From: JAJTCH01 sp040386195
Lineage (GTDB): Bacteria > Pseudomonadota > Alphaproteobacteria > Rickettsiales > UBA1997
Direction: 5' to 3'
Assembly: GCA_040386195.1 (NCBI GenBank)
Contig: JAZKFV010000028.1
Coordinates: 1-32,265, forward strand
DNA length: 32,265 nt
Shown here piece by piece: positions 1 through 8,219 of the stretch (the stretch's first letter is position 1; each line of letters opens with the position of its first letter). Position numbers and translations under genes: made by a program. The notes below the pieces were generated by a model. It was not told where the DNA came from. It was given only the letters and a program-made list of their open reading frames with translations, and ran no database searches.

Positions 1-9
1 TCTTTTTTA

Positions 10-1137
10 TTATATTCCATAGCAATATTTTAAAATTAATTTGGCTAATTTTTTAATATCACTTTTTTTGTGATTGGCACAAAATGTAATTCTTAGTCTC
101 GATTTATTGTTTTCCACAGTTGGTGGGCGAATGGCTGAAATTAAAAAGCCATTTTGTTTGAGTTTTTGGGAAAGCTCCAAAGTCTTGGAAGTATCTCCAA
201 TAATGATTGGAACGATAGTTGATTGTGGTTTTTTAAGTCCAATTAAATCACAAAAATAGCGAGCATTTTCTAAGGCTTTTTTTCCTAATTTTTTATCCTT
301 AGTAATAATTTCAATCGCCTTTAAATTTGCCGCCAAAACCGCAGCGGGCAGGGCGGTGGAATAGATTGCGGATTTGGTAAAGTTGCGTAAATAATCAATC
401 ATCAAAGCCGAACCACAAACATATCCACCATATCCGCCAGCCGCTTTGGACAAGGTTCCAGATTGTAAATGAAAATCATATTTTGGATATTTTGTTTTGA
501 TAATTCCAAGTCCATGCGCATCGTCGCTGAGAATTAAACAATTATATTTTTTGGCAAGTTCCAATAATTCATCAACTCTCCCCAAATTCCCATCCATTGA
601 AAACACTGTCTCGGTGATGATAAGAATTTTCTGATCTTTCTGGATTGCCGCGTCGGCTTTGCCTCCTCGCAATGACGACTTCTCTAATATTATTTGGCAA
701 TGTTCTAAATCATTATGTTTAAAACGCAGCAATTTAGCGCCGGATAATTTGCAGCCGTCAATTAATGAGCTGTGAATTAATTTATCAGCAATAATCAAAT
801 CGCCTTCGCCAACCAAAGCTGGAATCACGCCAACGCCAGATAAATAGCCGCTGCCCAGCGTTATTGCTGCGTCACATTTTTTCAGCTCAGCTAGTTTATT
901 TTCTAATTTCTCCGCCAGATTATTATCGCTAAAAACATAACGCGAAGCCTTGGCGCCAACTCCAAATTTCTCAATCGCCTTAATCGCCGCATTTTTCACC
1001 ACCTTATTTTCCGCCAACCCTAAATAGTCGTTAGAGCAGAAATTCAGCAGTTTGCCATTATTTATCTTGGGCGCGCGATAAAGGTTTTTGGCCTTGAGAT
1101 TTAGTAGCTTTTTTTGAAAGTAATTTTGATAATTCAT
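10..1137 (-). CDS. bioF: 8-amino-7-oxononanoate synthase (BioF)
   Basis: A PLP enzyme of the alpha-oxoamine synthase family. It condenses pimeloyl-ACP/CoA with L-alanine, the first step of biotin ring assembly, in the cytoplasm. At 375 residues it is close to the usual length. Visible motifs are NFCSNDYLGL (about 32-41), ETVFSMDGNLG, DDAHGLG with the PLP-stacking His208, SGTLSKAAGGYGG with the probable Schiff-base Lys231, and the IRPPTVEN...SRLRITFCANH tail typical of BioF. That tail and DDAHGLG favour BioF over 5-aminolevulinate synthase (DEVHAVG) or KBL. Residues 154-167 (SSLRGGKADAAIQK) are encoded by an in-frame palindromic element and are not part of the family core. The gene diverges from the GIY-YIG gene. 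No other bio gene is in the window, so the pathway must be completed elsewhere or by scavenging. Confidence 0.9.
   Translation of the reverse strand: MNYQNYFQKKLLNLKAKNLYRAPKINNGKLLNFCSNDYLGLAENKVVKNAAIKAIEKFGVGAKASRYVFSDNNLAEKLENKLAELKKCDAAITLGSGYLSGVGVIPALVGEGDLIIADKLIHSSLIDGCKLSGAKLLRFKHNDLEHCQIILEKSSLRGGKADAAIQKDQKILIITETVFSMDGNLGRVDELLELAKKYNCLILSDDAHGLGIIKTKYPKYDFHLQSGTLSKAAGGYGGYVCGSALMIDYLRNFTKSAIYSTALPAAVLAANLKAIEIITKDKKLGKKALENARYFCDLIGLKKPQSTIVPIIIGDTSKTLELSQKLKQNGFLISAIRPPTVENNKSRLRITFCANHKKSDIKKLAKLILKYCYGI
640..677. repeat. In-frame palindromic element inside bioF
   Basis: On the + strand this reads ctggattgccgcg, a short middle, then ctcgcaatgacg. The same ends occur in the intergenic copies at 1607-1649, 1658-1693 (inverted) and 15404-15442. 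Here the element lies inside bioF without breaking the frame and is translated as roughly SLRGGKADAAIQK. Rickettsia palindromic elements are the known precedent for in-frame insertion of small repeats into proteins. Whether this family equals a named RPE cannot be decided here. Confidence 0.85.
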
Positions 1138-1153
1138 TTGAGATTAAATTTGA

Positions 1154-1232
1154 TTCACGTTTTTAAGCTCAAAACCGTGAAGAGATAATGTTTTTTTATA
1201 TTCGTTCACGATTATATTGACAAAGCCGTGAA
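1154..1232. promoter_or_regulatory. Two tandem dyads, ttcacg-N16-cgtgaa
   Basis: The divergent bioF/GIY-YIG intergenic region carries ttcacg at 1154-1159 paired with cgtgaa at 1176-1181, and again ttcacg at 1205-1210 paired with cgtgaa at 1227-1232. Both spacers are exactly 16 bp and the two copies are 51 bp apart. Flanking bases are partly conserved as well (aaXccgtgaaXa). The arrangement suits tandem operator sites or two small hairpins. It does not resemble the BirA or BioR operators I know. The function is inference. Confidence 0.4.
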
Positions 1233-1295
1233 TAATCCATATAAAACCTAGTTCGTTATAGACAACACCAGCTTTGCTCAAACCCTTTAATACCA

Positions 1296-1595
1296 ATGTA
1301 TTTCCAAAAATATCCGACAATTTATATTGTTGCCAATAAAAGAAACGGAACTTTATATGTTGGTGTCACTTCCGATCTTCCTAAAAGAATTTTTGAACAT
1401 AAGAATCAAATAACCAAGGGTTTTACTAGTAAATATAAGTGCAACATTTTGGTTTATTATGAAAATTTTGATACTATGGAATATGCGATTGCTAGGGAAA
1501 AGCAGATTAAAGCTGGGTCAAGAAAAGATAAATTAAGATTGATTGAAAAATTTAATCCTGAATGGAAGGATTTGTACGAAGTGATTTGTGCTTAA
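1296..1595 (+). CDS. Small GIY-YIG domain endonuclease-like protein
   Basis: A 99-residue single-domain protein of the YhbQ/UPF0213-like GIY-YIG group. TIY at 8-10 and YVG at 21-23 form the name motifs. Arg31 in LPKRIFEHK and Glu68 in AIAREKQIK fit the catalytic Arg and metal-binding Glu positions, and the NPEWKDLY tail is typical of the group. Family members are predicted nucleases whose substrates are mostly unknown; they are often annotated, misleadingly, as excinuclease C subunits. No Shine-Dalgarno sequence is seen before the ATG. The gene lies alone between the dyad region and a pair of palindromic elements that could end its transcript. Confidence 0.85.
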   Translation: MYFQKYPTIYIVANKRNGTLYVGVTSDLPKRIFEHKNQITKGFTSKYKCNILVYYENFDTMEYAIAREKQIKAGSRKDKLRLIEKFNPEWKDLYEVICA

Positions 1596-1606
1596 TTGTA
1601 AATTTT

Positions 1607-1693
1607 CTGGATTGCCGCGTTAGAGCTAAAGCTCTTCCTCGCAATGACGACACACTCCGTCATTGCGAGGAGCGCAGCGACGCGGCAATCCAG
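1607..1693. repeat. Inverted pair of palindromic elements
   Basis: Two copies of the element found in bioF lie head to head: 1607-1649 (ctggattgccgcg...gcaatgacg) and 1658-1693 (cgtcattgcgagg...cggcaatccag). Together they can fold into one long hairpin between the GIY-YIG gene and mtaB. They differ in the middle (gagctaaagctc against gagcgcagcga), so the ends are more conserved than the core. The pair could act as a terminator, but no T tract follows. Confidence 0.85.
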
Positions 1694-1736
1694 AAGTTAG
1701 TAAAGTTAAATAAACTTAAACCAAATTCTAAAATTA

Positions 1737-3095
1737 ATGACTAATCAAGTAATCACTTTTGGCTGTAGGCTCAATGCCTTTGAAAGTGAGCTTATCAAAC
1801 AGGCGGTGGAAAAATCTGGGCAAGAGGATTTGATCGTTTTTAATAGCTGCGCGGTAACTTCGGAAGCCGAGCGCCAGCTGCGTCAGGCGATTCGCAAAGC
1901 GGCGAAGGAAAATCCGGATGCTAAAATTGTGGTAACTGGTTGTGCGGCGCAGATTGATCCGAATAAATATGCTCAGATGCCGGAGGTGGATTTGGTGCTT
2001 GGAAATCAGGAGAAGTCGGAGAGCCGTAGTTATTCCGCTTCCGCCTCCGGCTACAGCGCGATTCAGGCAGAGAATGTTAATCAGAATCCAGAAATTCTTT
2101 ATAAAGATAAGCTTTTTAAGGAAGCTACTAAAGCTAGTTTTTTTGATCCGCAGGCGCAGGAGAAAATTCGGGTTAATGATATAATGTCGATCCGCGAGAC
2201 GGCCGAGCATATGGTTTTGGATTTTGAAGGGCGCAGTCGGGCGTTTGTGCAGATTCAAAATGGGTGTAATCATCGCTGCACTTTTTGCATAATTCCTTAC
2301 GGGCGCGGCAATAATCGTTCGGTGGGTTTTGGGCAAATTGTTGATCAGATTAAACAGTTAGTTGATAAAGGTTATAAGGAAGTAGTTTTGACCGGCGTTG
2401 ATATTAGCGATTATGGTAAAGATTTGCTGGGTGATTTGACTTTGTCGAAGATGATTAAAAGATTACTCAAGTTAGTTCCCGAACTTCCACGCCTGCGTCT
2501 TTCCTCAATTGATGTTGCCGAAATTGATGATGAACTTTTAGATATTATCAAAAACGAAGAACGCTTCACCCCTTATTTGCACATTAGTTTGCAATCTGGC
2601 GATGATACAATTTTGAAGAGAATGAAGCGCCGTCACAGCAGAAAACAGGTTTTAGATTTTTGCGATAAAGTGCGCTCTTTAAGAAAAGATGTAACTTTTG
2701 GCTCCGATATTATCGCCGGTTTTCCAACTGAAACTGACGAAATGTTTTTAAATAGTTTAAATTTAATTGAACAAGCCGGATTGGTTTTCAATCACATTTT
2801 TCCTTATTCAATCAGAGAAGGAACGCCAGCGGCAAAAATGCCGCAAGTAAATGGCAAAATTAAAAAAGAACGAGCAAAATTATTGCGCGAAGCCACCGCC
2901 AAAGAATTAGAAAAATTTCTCACCACAATGATTGGCAGCACTCAAAAGGTTTTGCTGGAAAATGGTAATATCGGTAGATGTGAAAATTTTGTCCAAGTAA
3001 AATTATCGGAAACACCAAACTTAGTTGAGGTTGGTGAAATTTTTGAAGTGCAAATTATCGGTCAAAAAAACGGTCAACTTATCGCAAAAATATGA
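1737..3095 (+). CDS. mtaB: tRNA t6A37 methylthiotransferase MtaB
   Basis: A radical-SAM enzyme that converts N6-threonylcarbamoyladenosine at tRNA position 37 to its 2-methylthio form (ms2t6A). The N-terminal UPF0004 domain holds the cluster cysteines Cys10 (TFGCRLN), Cys38 (NSCAVT) and Cys69 (VTGCAAQ). The radical-SAM CxxxCxxC is Cys177-Cys181-Cys184 in NGCNHRCTFCIIPYGRG. TFGCRLN and CIIPYGRGNNRSV separate MtaB from MiaB and RimO. The C-terminal part from about residue 385 fits a TRAM domain. An extra stretch at about residues 94-140, between the UPF0004 and radical-SAM domains, looks partly derived from an inserted repeat. The stop overlaps the next start (ATGA), so mtaB leads an operon with the membrane protein and proA. 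Confidence 0.92.
   Translation: MTNQVITFGCRLNAFESELIKQAVEKSGQEDLIVFNSCAVTSEAERQLRQAIRKAAKENPDAKIVVTGCAAQIDPNKYAQMPEVDLVLGNQEKSESRSYSASASGYSAIQAENVNQNPEILYKDKLFKEATKASFFDPQAQEKIRVNDIMSIRETAEHMVLDFEGRSRAFVQIQNGCNHRCTFCIIPYGRGNNRSVGFGQIVDQIKQLVDKGYKEVVLTGVDISDYGKDLLGDLTLSKMIKRLLKLVPELPRLRLSSIDVAEIDDELLDIIKNEERFTPYLHISLQSGDDTILKRMKRRHSRKQVLDFCDKVRSLRKDVTFGSDIIAGFPTETDEMFLNSLNLIEQAGLVFNHIFPYSIREGTPAAKMPQVNGKIKKERAKLLREATAKELEKFLTTMIGSTQKVLLENGNIGRCENFVQVKLSETPNLVEVGEIFEVQIIGQKNGQLIAKI
2023..2068. repeat. Possible degenerate palindromic insert in mtaB
   Basis: The segment runs from gccgtag through ttccgcttccgcctccggc to ctacagcgcgattcaggc and is translated as low-complexity residues of the SYSASASGYSAIQ type. 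Its gccgtag and ctacagc arms pair with one mismatch. It falls in the region where MtaB proteins vary in length. The form recalls the attccgc...gcggaat palindromes of Rickettsiales-like genomes, but the ends are decayed. Confidence 0.35.
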
Positions 3096-4552
3096 TCAAA
3101 TTTCAACTAATAATATTACTACCTTTTATCGCGCTGCTCTTGATTTTGCTGTTTAATAAATTTCCCAAAATAGAAAATTTTGGTTATAAAATTTCTACCT
3201 TATTGGCAATTTTATTTTTGATTTTTAGTTTTAAATTAAAAAATTTAGCCAATGCAATTTCTTTTACTTTTCTAAAATTACCTGGAAATTTTAACCTTGC
3301 TTTCCTCTTCGACGCCAATCAAGTTCTGCTTTTATCGACATTGGGAATTTTTTGGATTACCGCTTGTCTTAATTTTGATCGCTATTTTCTTAATAGCGCA
3401 GATCAAAAAAGAGCAAAATTTCATATTTTGCTATTGCTCACAATTGGCTTTTTGGCGGCGATAATTCTTAGTAAAAACTTGCTGACTATTTTGTTATTTT
3501 ATCAATTTTTATGCGCCACAATTTATTTTGCCGCGCGTTATTTTTCGCCAAGTCGCAGTGTTAAAGCGGCAAAATATTTTGGGTTTTTTATACTCGCAAC
3601 TTCGTCATTATTATTTTTGGCAGCAGCGCTCACTTTCAAAATCAGTGGTAATATTAATTTTATCCAAGATGGCGTTTTTGCTGGCAGCAAGATAGATATT
3701 TGGCAATTTAGTTTGTTATTGTTTTTCTATATTTTAGCAATCGCTGCAATTGCTTTTATGCCATTTTATTTATTTTTTGGAAATCTTTATTATCTAAATC
3801 CGCCGGCAATTTTGTTGGTTCTGCTCGCCTTTGCATTTTCAGCATTGATAATTTTATTCAAAGTGATCAGCTATATTTTTGGTGCAAAATTGCTCGCTGT
3901 TTTTATGCCGCAAATCAACCATTATAATTTATTAACTGGCATTTTAGCCTTAAATTTATTGGCTCTAGCTTTATTAGCAATTGCTTCAAAAAACCTCAAA
4001 CAAATTTTAACTTGGCTATTTTTTAACCAAATGATTGCGGTTATTATGGCGTTTATAATTTTTGGTTTAAGCCAAAGACAGATGCAAATTGTGATTGTTT
4101 CATTTGTGCTTACTCAACTATTAATTTTCAGTGCCGTTGGCAATATCAATCTTTATTTGCGAGCTTTAGAAGATAAAACCTTAAACGGCATTTTTTATAA
4201 ATTAAGAATTACAATTTTAGGATTAATTTTTGCCTTACTCAATTTATCCGGATTAATTCCAGCAATTGGAATGGTAGAAAAATATTGGTTGTTTAAAGTT
4301 GCTTTTAACGATAAATCTTTGCTCAATGCTTTACTGCTTTTAACTAACATTGGCTTGGTTTTAATTTGTATTTTTAGGATGGTTTATCCAATGTTAGAAA
4401 TTTCTGAAAAAAAATCCAAAAATGACGAAATTATCAAAAAAATCGCTTGGGAAATTGAGTGGGATTTAAATTTGATTTTGCCGTTATTAATTTTGCCGGT
4501 TATTTTATTGATGATGGCAATTCCAATGGTCACTGAATTTTTTATAAAATAA
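3092..4552 (+). CDS. MrpD/NuoM-like proton-conducting membrane subunit, divergent
   Basis: A very hydrophobic protein of 486 residues with about 13-14 predicted membrane helices. It belongs to the ND2/ND4/ND5-MrpA/D antiporter superfamily, supported by the broken-helix-like SKNLKQILTWLFFNQM and by overall layout. Key channel residues look altered. The helix that usually carries Glu (NuoM Glu144) reads LLFYQFLCATIYF with Gln138. The usual lysine helix reads AIAAIAFMPF with no Lys. A later Lys (Lys257) is kept. This copy may therefore be a structural or regulatory subunit rather than a full channel. It overlaps mtaB by 4 bp and ends 2 bp before proA; a second family member follows proA. The substrate, Na+ or H+, cannot be told. 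Confidence 0.75.
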   Translation: MIKFQLIILLPFIALLLILLFNKFPKIENFGYKISTLLAILFLIFSFKLKNLANAISFTFLKLPGNFNLAFLFDANQVLLLSTLGIFWITACLNFDRYFLNSADQKRAKFHILLLLTIGFLAAIILSKNLLTILLFYQFLCATIYFAARYFSPSRSVKAAKYFGFFILATSSLLFLAAALTFKISGNINFIQDGVFAGSKIDIWQFSLLLFFYILAIAAIAFMPFYLFFGNLYYLNPPAILLVLLAFAFSALIILFKVISYIFGAKLLAVFMPQINHYNLLTGILALNLLALALLAIASKNLKQILTWLFFNQMIAVIMAFIIFGLSQRQMQIVIVSFVLTQLLIFSAVGNINLYLRALEDKTLNGIFYKLRITILGLIFALLNLSGLIPAIGMVEKYWLFKVAFNDKSLLNALLLLTNIGLVLICIFRMVYPMLEISEKKSKNDEIIKKIAWEIEWDLNLILPLLILPVILLMMAIPMVTEFFIK

Positions 4553-4554
4553 TT

Positions 4555-5811
4555 ATGTCGATAAAAAAACTAGCGCAAATAATCGCTAAAAATACACAGA
4601 TTGCTAGCCTTGAAATTGCTAATTTGAGCACTGATTTAAAAAATAAAATTTTGCTGCAAGTGGCGCAAAATATTAGAGCCAATAAAGCACAAATTATTGC
4701 CGCCAATCAAAACGATGTTGCTTTGGCGCAACAAAATAATTTTGATAAAGCAAAAATTGATCGGCTTATTTTGGATGAAAAACGCATTGAAAATTTGGCT
4801 GATGCAGTTGTTGATATTGCTAGATTGGAAGATCCGATCGGTAAAATTTTATACGATGTAAAACGCTCTAACGGTTTGCACATTAGAAGAATTTCGGTGC
4901 CAATTGGTGTGATTTTAGCAATTTATGAATCGCGTCCAAATGTAACTTCTGATATTGCAGCGCTTGGTTTTAAAGCTGGCAATGCAGTGATTTTGCGGGC
5001 TGGCAAAGAAAGCTCTCAAACTTCCGGCAAAATTGCTGAGATTTATCAAAATACTTTGCGAGAATTTGGCGTTAATCCCGCTTGCGTCAGCTATGTGCAA
5101 AGCACTGATCGCGATTATGTGAAAGAGCTTTTAAAATTAGATAAATTTATCGATGTAGTTATTCCTCGCGGCGGAAAAGATTTGATTAAAGCGATTATCA
5201 AATCAACCCGCATTCCAATGTTCAAGCATCTTGATGGCAATTGTCATACTTATATTGAAACTTCGGCTGATTTGCAAAAAGCCTTAAAAATTATTGCCAA
5301 CGCTAAAATGCGTCGCGTTGGAGTTTGTGGTGCAACTGAATCTTTATTGATTGATCAAAAAATCGCTAAAGAATTTTTGCCAAAAATCATTGATGAGTTA
5401 AGCAAATTTGGCTGCCAGATCAGAGGGGATCAAGCATCACAAAAAATAGATCACAGAGTTTTGAAGGCTAGTGATAAAGATTTTTACACCGAATATTTAG
5501 ATGCGATTTTATCAGTAAAAATAGTAAAAAATATTGAGGCAGCAATTAATCACATCAATAAATACAGCTCATCACACACTGAAAGTATTGTTTGCGAGAA
5601 CCAACAACCGGCAGAAAAGTTTTTTCAAAAAATCAATTCCGCAATCGTAATGCACAACGCTTCCACTCAATTTGCCGATGGTGGTGAATTTGGAATGGGC
5701 GGCGAAGTTGGAATTTCCACCGGCAAACTTCACGCCAGAGGGCCAGTTGGATTGGAGCAGCTCACGATTTATAAATATATTGTCGAAGCTGATTGTGGTT
5801 TGAGGAGTTAG
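4555..5811 (+). CDS. proA: Glutamate-5-semialdehyde dehydrogenase (gamma-glutamyl phosphate reductase)
   Basis: An NADPH-dependent enzyme of proline synthesis. It reduces gamma-glutamyl phosphate to glutamate-5-semialdehyde. At 418 residues it is full length. Visible motifs are VPIGVILAIYESRPNVTSD (about 115-133), the VILRAGKE cofactor region, the catalytic Cys258 in RRVGVCGATESLL, and the C-terminal EFGMGGEVGISTGKLHARGP block, all characteristic of ProA within the aldehyde dehydrogenase superfamily. It sits between two MrpD-like genes, 2 bp after the first. The partner kinase gene proB is not in this window. A proA gene argues against an extremely reduced intracellular metabolism. Confidence 0.95.
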   Translation: MSIKKLAQIIAKNTQIASLEIANLSTDLKNKILLQVAQNIRANKAQIIAANQNDVALAQQNNFDKAKIDRLILDEKRIENLADAVVDIARLEDPIGKILYDVKRSNGLHIRRISVPIGVILAIYESRPNVTSDIAALGFKAGNAVILRAGKESSQTSGKIAEIYQNTLREFGVNPACVSYVQSTDRDYVKELLKLDKFIDVVIPRGGKDLIKAIIKSTRIPMFKHLDGNCHTYIETSADLQKALKIIANAKMRRVGVCGATESLLIDQKIAKEFLPKIIDELSKFGCQIRGDQASQKIDHRVLKASDKDFYTEYLDAILSVKIVKNIEAAINHINKYSSSHTESIVCENQQPAEKFFQKINSAIVMHNASTQFADGGEFGMGGEVGISTGKLHARGPVGLEQLTIYKYIVEADCGLRS

Positions 5812-5863
5812 TGCTCTGTTATCCTAAAACATCTGTTTTTAATTAACCAAAACCCATTACAAA

Positions 5864-7159
5864 ATGTCATCCTACATCGCCGCATATCTGCTTTTATTTC
5901 TCCCCATCATCGCCTCAGTTTTTTGTTTTCTCATCAATTTTAAAAAAACCGATTTTTGGATTTTTGTGGGCACGATTTTGGCAATGTTATTTTTGGTTGT
6001 CAAATTAAGCCTTGATTTTGCTGGCTTGCAAGCTGTTATAAAAAATGATGCTGGCTTGGGAATTCTATCAATTCCCACTGAATATTATTTAGATTTTCTA
6101 GCATTATTTTTTATCGGATTAGTTTTAACAGCAAGATTAGCGCTAACATTTTTTTATCATCAAGATGTGGCGCAAGCTTTGAACAACGATAACCGGCAAT
6201 TATTCTACACAACCAGCTTGTTGAATTTATTTGGTTTGGTGGGAATTTTTGCCACTAATAATATTTTTAATCTATTCATTTTTATCGAAATTTATTGCCT
6301 AACTTTTTGCGCAATAATGGCAATGTCGAATGATTTGAATTTATCAAAATTAACTTTTCAATATTTTTGTCAATCAGCTTTGGCGTCAATTATGCTGCTG
6401 CTGGCGCTGGTTTTGCTTTATGTTTTTTCTGGCGAGCTCAAAATTGATGAAATTAAAAATCTCACCATTATTGAAAACTCCGATTTAATATTTTGGTTGG
6501 TGGCAACTGCAATTATGCTAAAATTTTTTCCGCTAACAATTTATTTTCGTTTTCTAAAAAGCCAAGATTTGATGGCGCATTTTTTGATCAGTTTTACCTT
6601 TATAATTAGCGGCTTGGTGGGTTTTTATTTGCTGTTAAAAATGGTGCTATTTTTGTTTCATCCGAGTGATATATTTTTTAATGGTTTGGTTTTTATCGGA
6701 TTTATTTTGGTGTTTTATGGCAATTATAAAATGTTTAAAACCAATTATGTGCGCGCTGTGGCGGCTTATTTTGCGGTGATTAATGTGGGTTTGGTTTTAA
6801 TTGCGATTGGGTTTTTCACTCAAAGAGCTTTGACGGTGAGTTTAATTTATATTACCAACTATTTATTTTCCAGCGCGCTAATTTTTCTATTAGCAAGCTT
6901 GATGTATAAAGATTTCTCCAGCTCACATTTTCGCCACCTATCAAAAATAAAAGAGATTGGCTTGTCAAAAAGAATAATAATTTTGATAACTATAATTTTG
7001 ATTCTCAACCCGCCAATCGCTCTAATGTTCTGGTCAAATTGGCATTTAGCACTTTTAGCTTTTGATTTTAACATCGGCATTTTATCAATAATTCCACTGG
7101 TAATAACTAATTTGGTGATGGCAAGAATGGTGATTAAATTACTGGATCATCAGAGTTAG
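5864..7159 (+). CDS. MrpD/NuoM-like proton-conducting membrane subunit
   Basis: A polytopic membrane protein of 431 residues from the same superfamily as the protein encoded at 3092-4552. Unlike that one it keeps the residues expected of an ion-translocating subunit: Glu142 in LFIFIEIYCLTF, Lys220 in AIMLKFFPLTIYF and Lys259 in GFYLLLKMV. It probably forms part of an Mrp-like cation/proton antiporter or a minimal complex with its neighbour. It starts 52 bp after proA in an AT-rich leader without a clear ribosome binding site. No MrpA, B, C, E, F or G gene is seen here, so either the complex is split over loci or this is a stand-alone pair. Confidence 0.78.
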   Translation: MSSYIAAYLLLFLPIIASVFCFLINFKKTDFWIFVGTILAMLFLVVKLSLDFAGLQAVIKNDAGLGILSIPTEYYLDFLALFFIGLVLTARLALTFFYHQDVAQALNNDNRQLFYTTSLLNLFGLVGIFATNNIFNLFIFIEIYCLTFCAIMAMSNDLNLSKLTFQYFCQSALASIMLLLALVLLYVFSGELKIDEIKNLTIIENSDLIFWLVATAIMLKFFPLTIYFRFLKSQDLMAHFLISFTFIISGLVGFYLLLKMVLFLFHPSDIFFNGLVFIGFILVFYGNYKMFKTNYVRAVAAYFAVINVGLVLIAIGFFTQRALTVSLIYITNYLFSSALIFLLASLMYKDFSSSHFRHLSKIKEIGLSKRIIILITIILILNPPIALMFWSNWHLALLAFDFNIGILSIIPLVITNLVMARMVIKLLDHQS

Positions 7160-7361
7160 ATTTGTGTTAAGGATAATTGCCAAAAGAAGGTATAAATATT
7201 ATTTGCCAAATATTTTCTAAAAAATAAACTGACCAAAATCATCTCAAGAATTCACCACTCTTATCAAATGCAAAACCAAAAATTATCTCAAAAACATTAC
7301 CAATTTTTATTAACCAAGCCACGCTCGGCAATTCCCATCAACCTGCTTAAAAAACACCAAT

Positions 7362-8204
7362 ATGAAAACTAACCAAGAAAATAGCTTAATCGTTTTTGAA
7401 AATAAAAAAATCCGCCGCATTTGGCATAAAGAAGAATGGTATTTTTCGGTTGTGGATGTGATTGAGGTTTTGACTGAGAGCCAATCACCGCGACAATATT
7501 GGGGAGTGTTGAAGGCAAGAGAAAATCAGTTGTTAACAATTTGTTTACAACTGAAACTACCTTCAATCGACGGCAAAAAATATTCCACCGATTGTGCCAA
7601 TACCGAAACTCTATTTCGTATTATCCAATCAATTCCCAGCCCAAAAGCTGAGCCATTTAAAAGATGGCTTGCCAAAGTTGGTTATGAACGAATTCAGGAA
7701 ATTGAAGATCCTGAACTTGCCACCAAGCGCACAAGGGAACTTTATAAATTAAAAGGTTATCCGGAAGATTGGATTGAAAAAAGAATGCGCGGAATTGCGA
7801 TTCGAGAAGAATTGACTGACGAGTGGAAAAAAAGAGGTGCTGAGGCAAGAAAAGATTACGAAATTTTAACCGCCGAGATTTCCAAAGCTACTTTTGGAAT
7901 GGTTCCTAGTGAATATAAAAATTTTAAAGGTTTAGAGAAGCAAAAAAATCAAAACCTTAGAGATCATATGAATGATTTTGAGTTAATCTTTACAATGCTC
8001 GGTGAGCGATCAACTACAGAAATTCACCGTAATGAAAATTCTGCTGGCGTCAAAAAATTAAAATCTGATGCTAAAATTGGTGGTTCAATTGCTGGAAATG
8101 CTAGAAAACAACTTGAGAAAAAATTGGGCAGAAGCGTGGTTTCTAAAGATAATTTTTTGGAGAAGATTGATTCAAAAAATATACAAAAATCTAAGACTAA
8201 ATAA
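7362..8204 (+). CDS. BRO-N domain protein, DinD/antirepressor-like
   Basis: A 280-residue protein. An N-terminal BRO-N fold covers about residues 8-120 (FENKKIRRIWHKEEWYFSVV, then FKRWLAKVGYERIQEI). The C-terminal region has AEISKATFGMVPSEYKNFKGL, then DFELIFTMLGERSTTEIHR, seen in DinD and in phage antirepressor-like proteins scattered among bacteria. BRO-N domains bind DNA; the role here is unknown. No integrase or other phage gene lies near, so it is probably a lone mobile-type gene. It converges with the histidine kinase gene, with only 15 bp between the stops and no obvious terminator. Confidence 0.8.
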   Translation: MKTNQENSLIVFENKKIRRIWHKEEWYFSVVDVIEVLTESQSPRQYWGVLKARENQLLTICLQLKLPSIDGKKYSTDCANTETLFRIIQSIPSPKAEPFKRWLAKVGYERIQEIEDPELATKRTRELYKLKGYPEDWIEKRMRGIAIREELTDEWKKRGAEARKDYEILTAEISKATFGMVPSEYKNFKGLEKQKNQNLRDHMNDFELIFTMLGERSTTEIHRNENSAGVKKLKSDAKIGGSIAGNARKQLEKKLGRSVVSKDNFLEKIDSKNIQKSKTK

Positions 8205-8219
8205 GTTTGAAAATAAACC

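Noticed and set aside
10..1137. 5-aminolevulinate synthase or KBL instead of BioF
   Set aside because: DDAHGLG and IRPPTVEN motifs and the short N-terminus fit BioF best.
7188..7215. aaatatt...aatattt hairpin after the second MrpD-like gene
   Set aside because: An A/T-only stem of 7 bp is too weak to support a terminator.
7268..7372. 35-codon frame (MQNQKLSQKHYQF...) before the BRO-N gene
   Set aside because: No family is recognised, there is no ribosome binding site, and it overlaps the start of the next gene out of frame. It may be a gene remnant but cannot be supported.
7362..8204. Prophage signalled by the BRO-N gene
   Set aside because: No integrase, structural or lysis gene and no attachment repeats are seen nearby.
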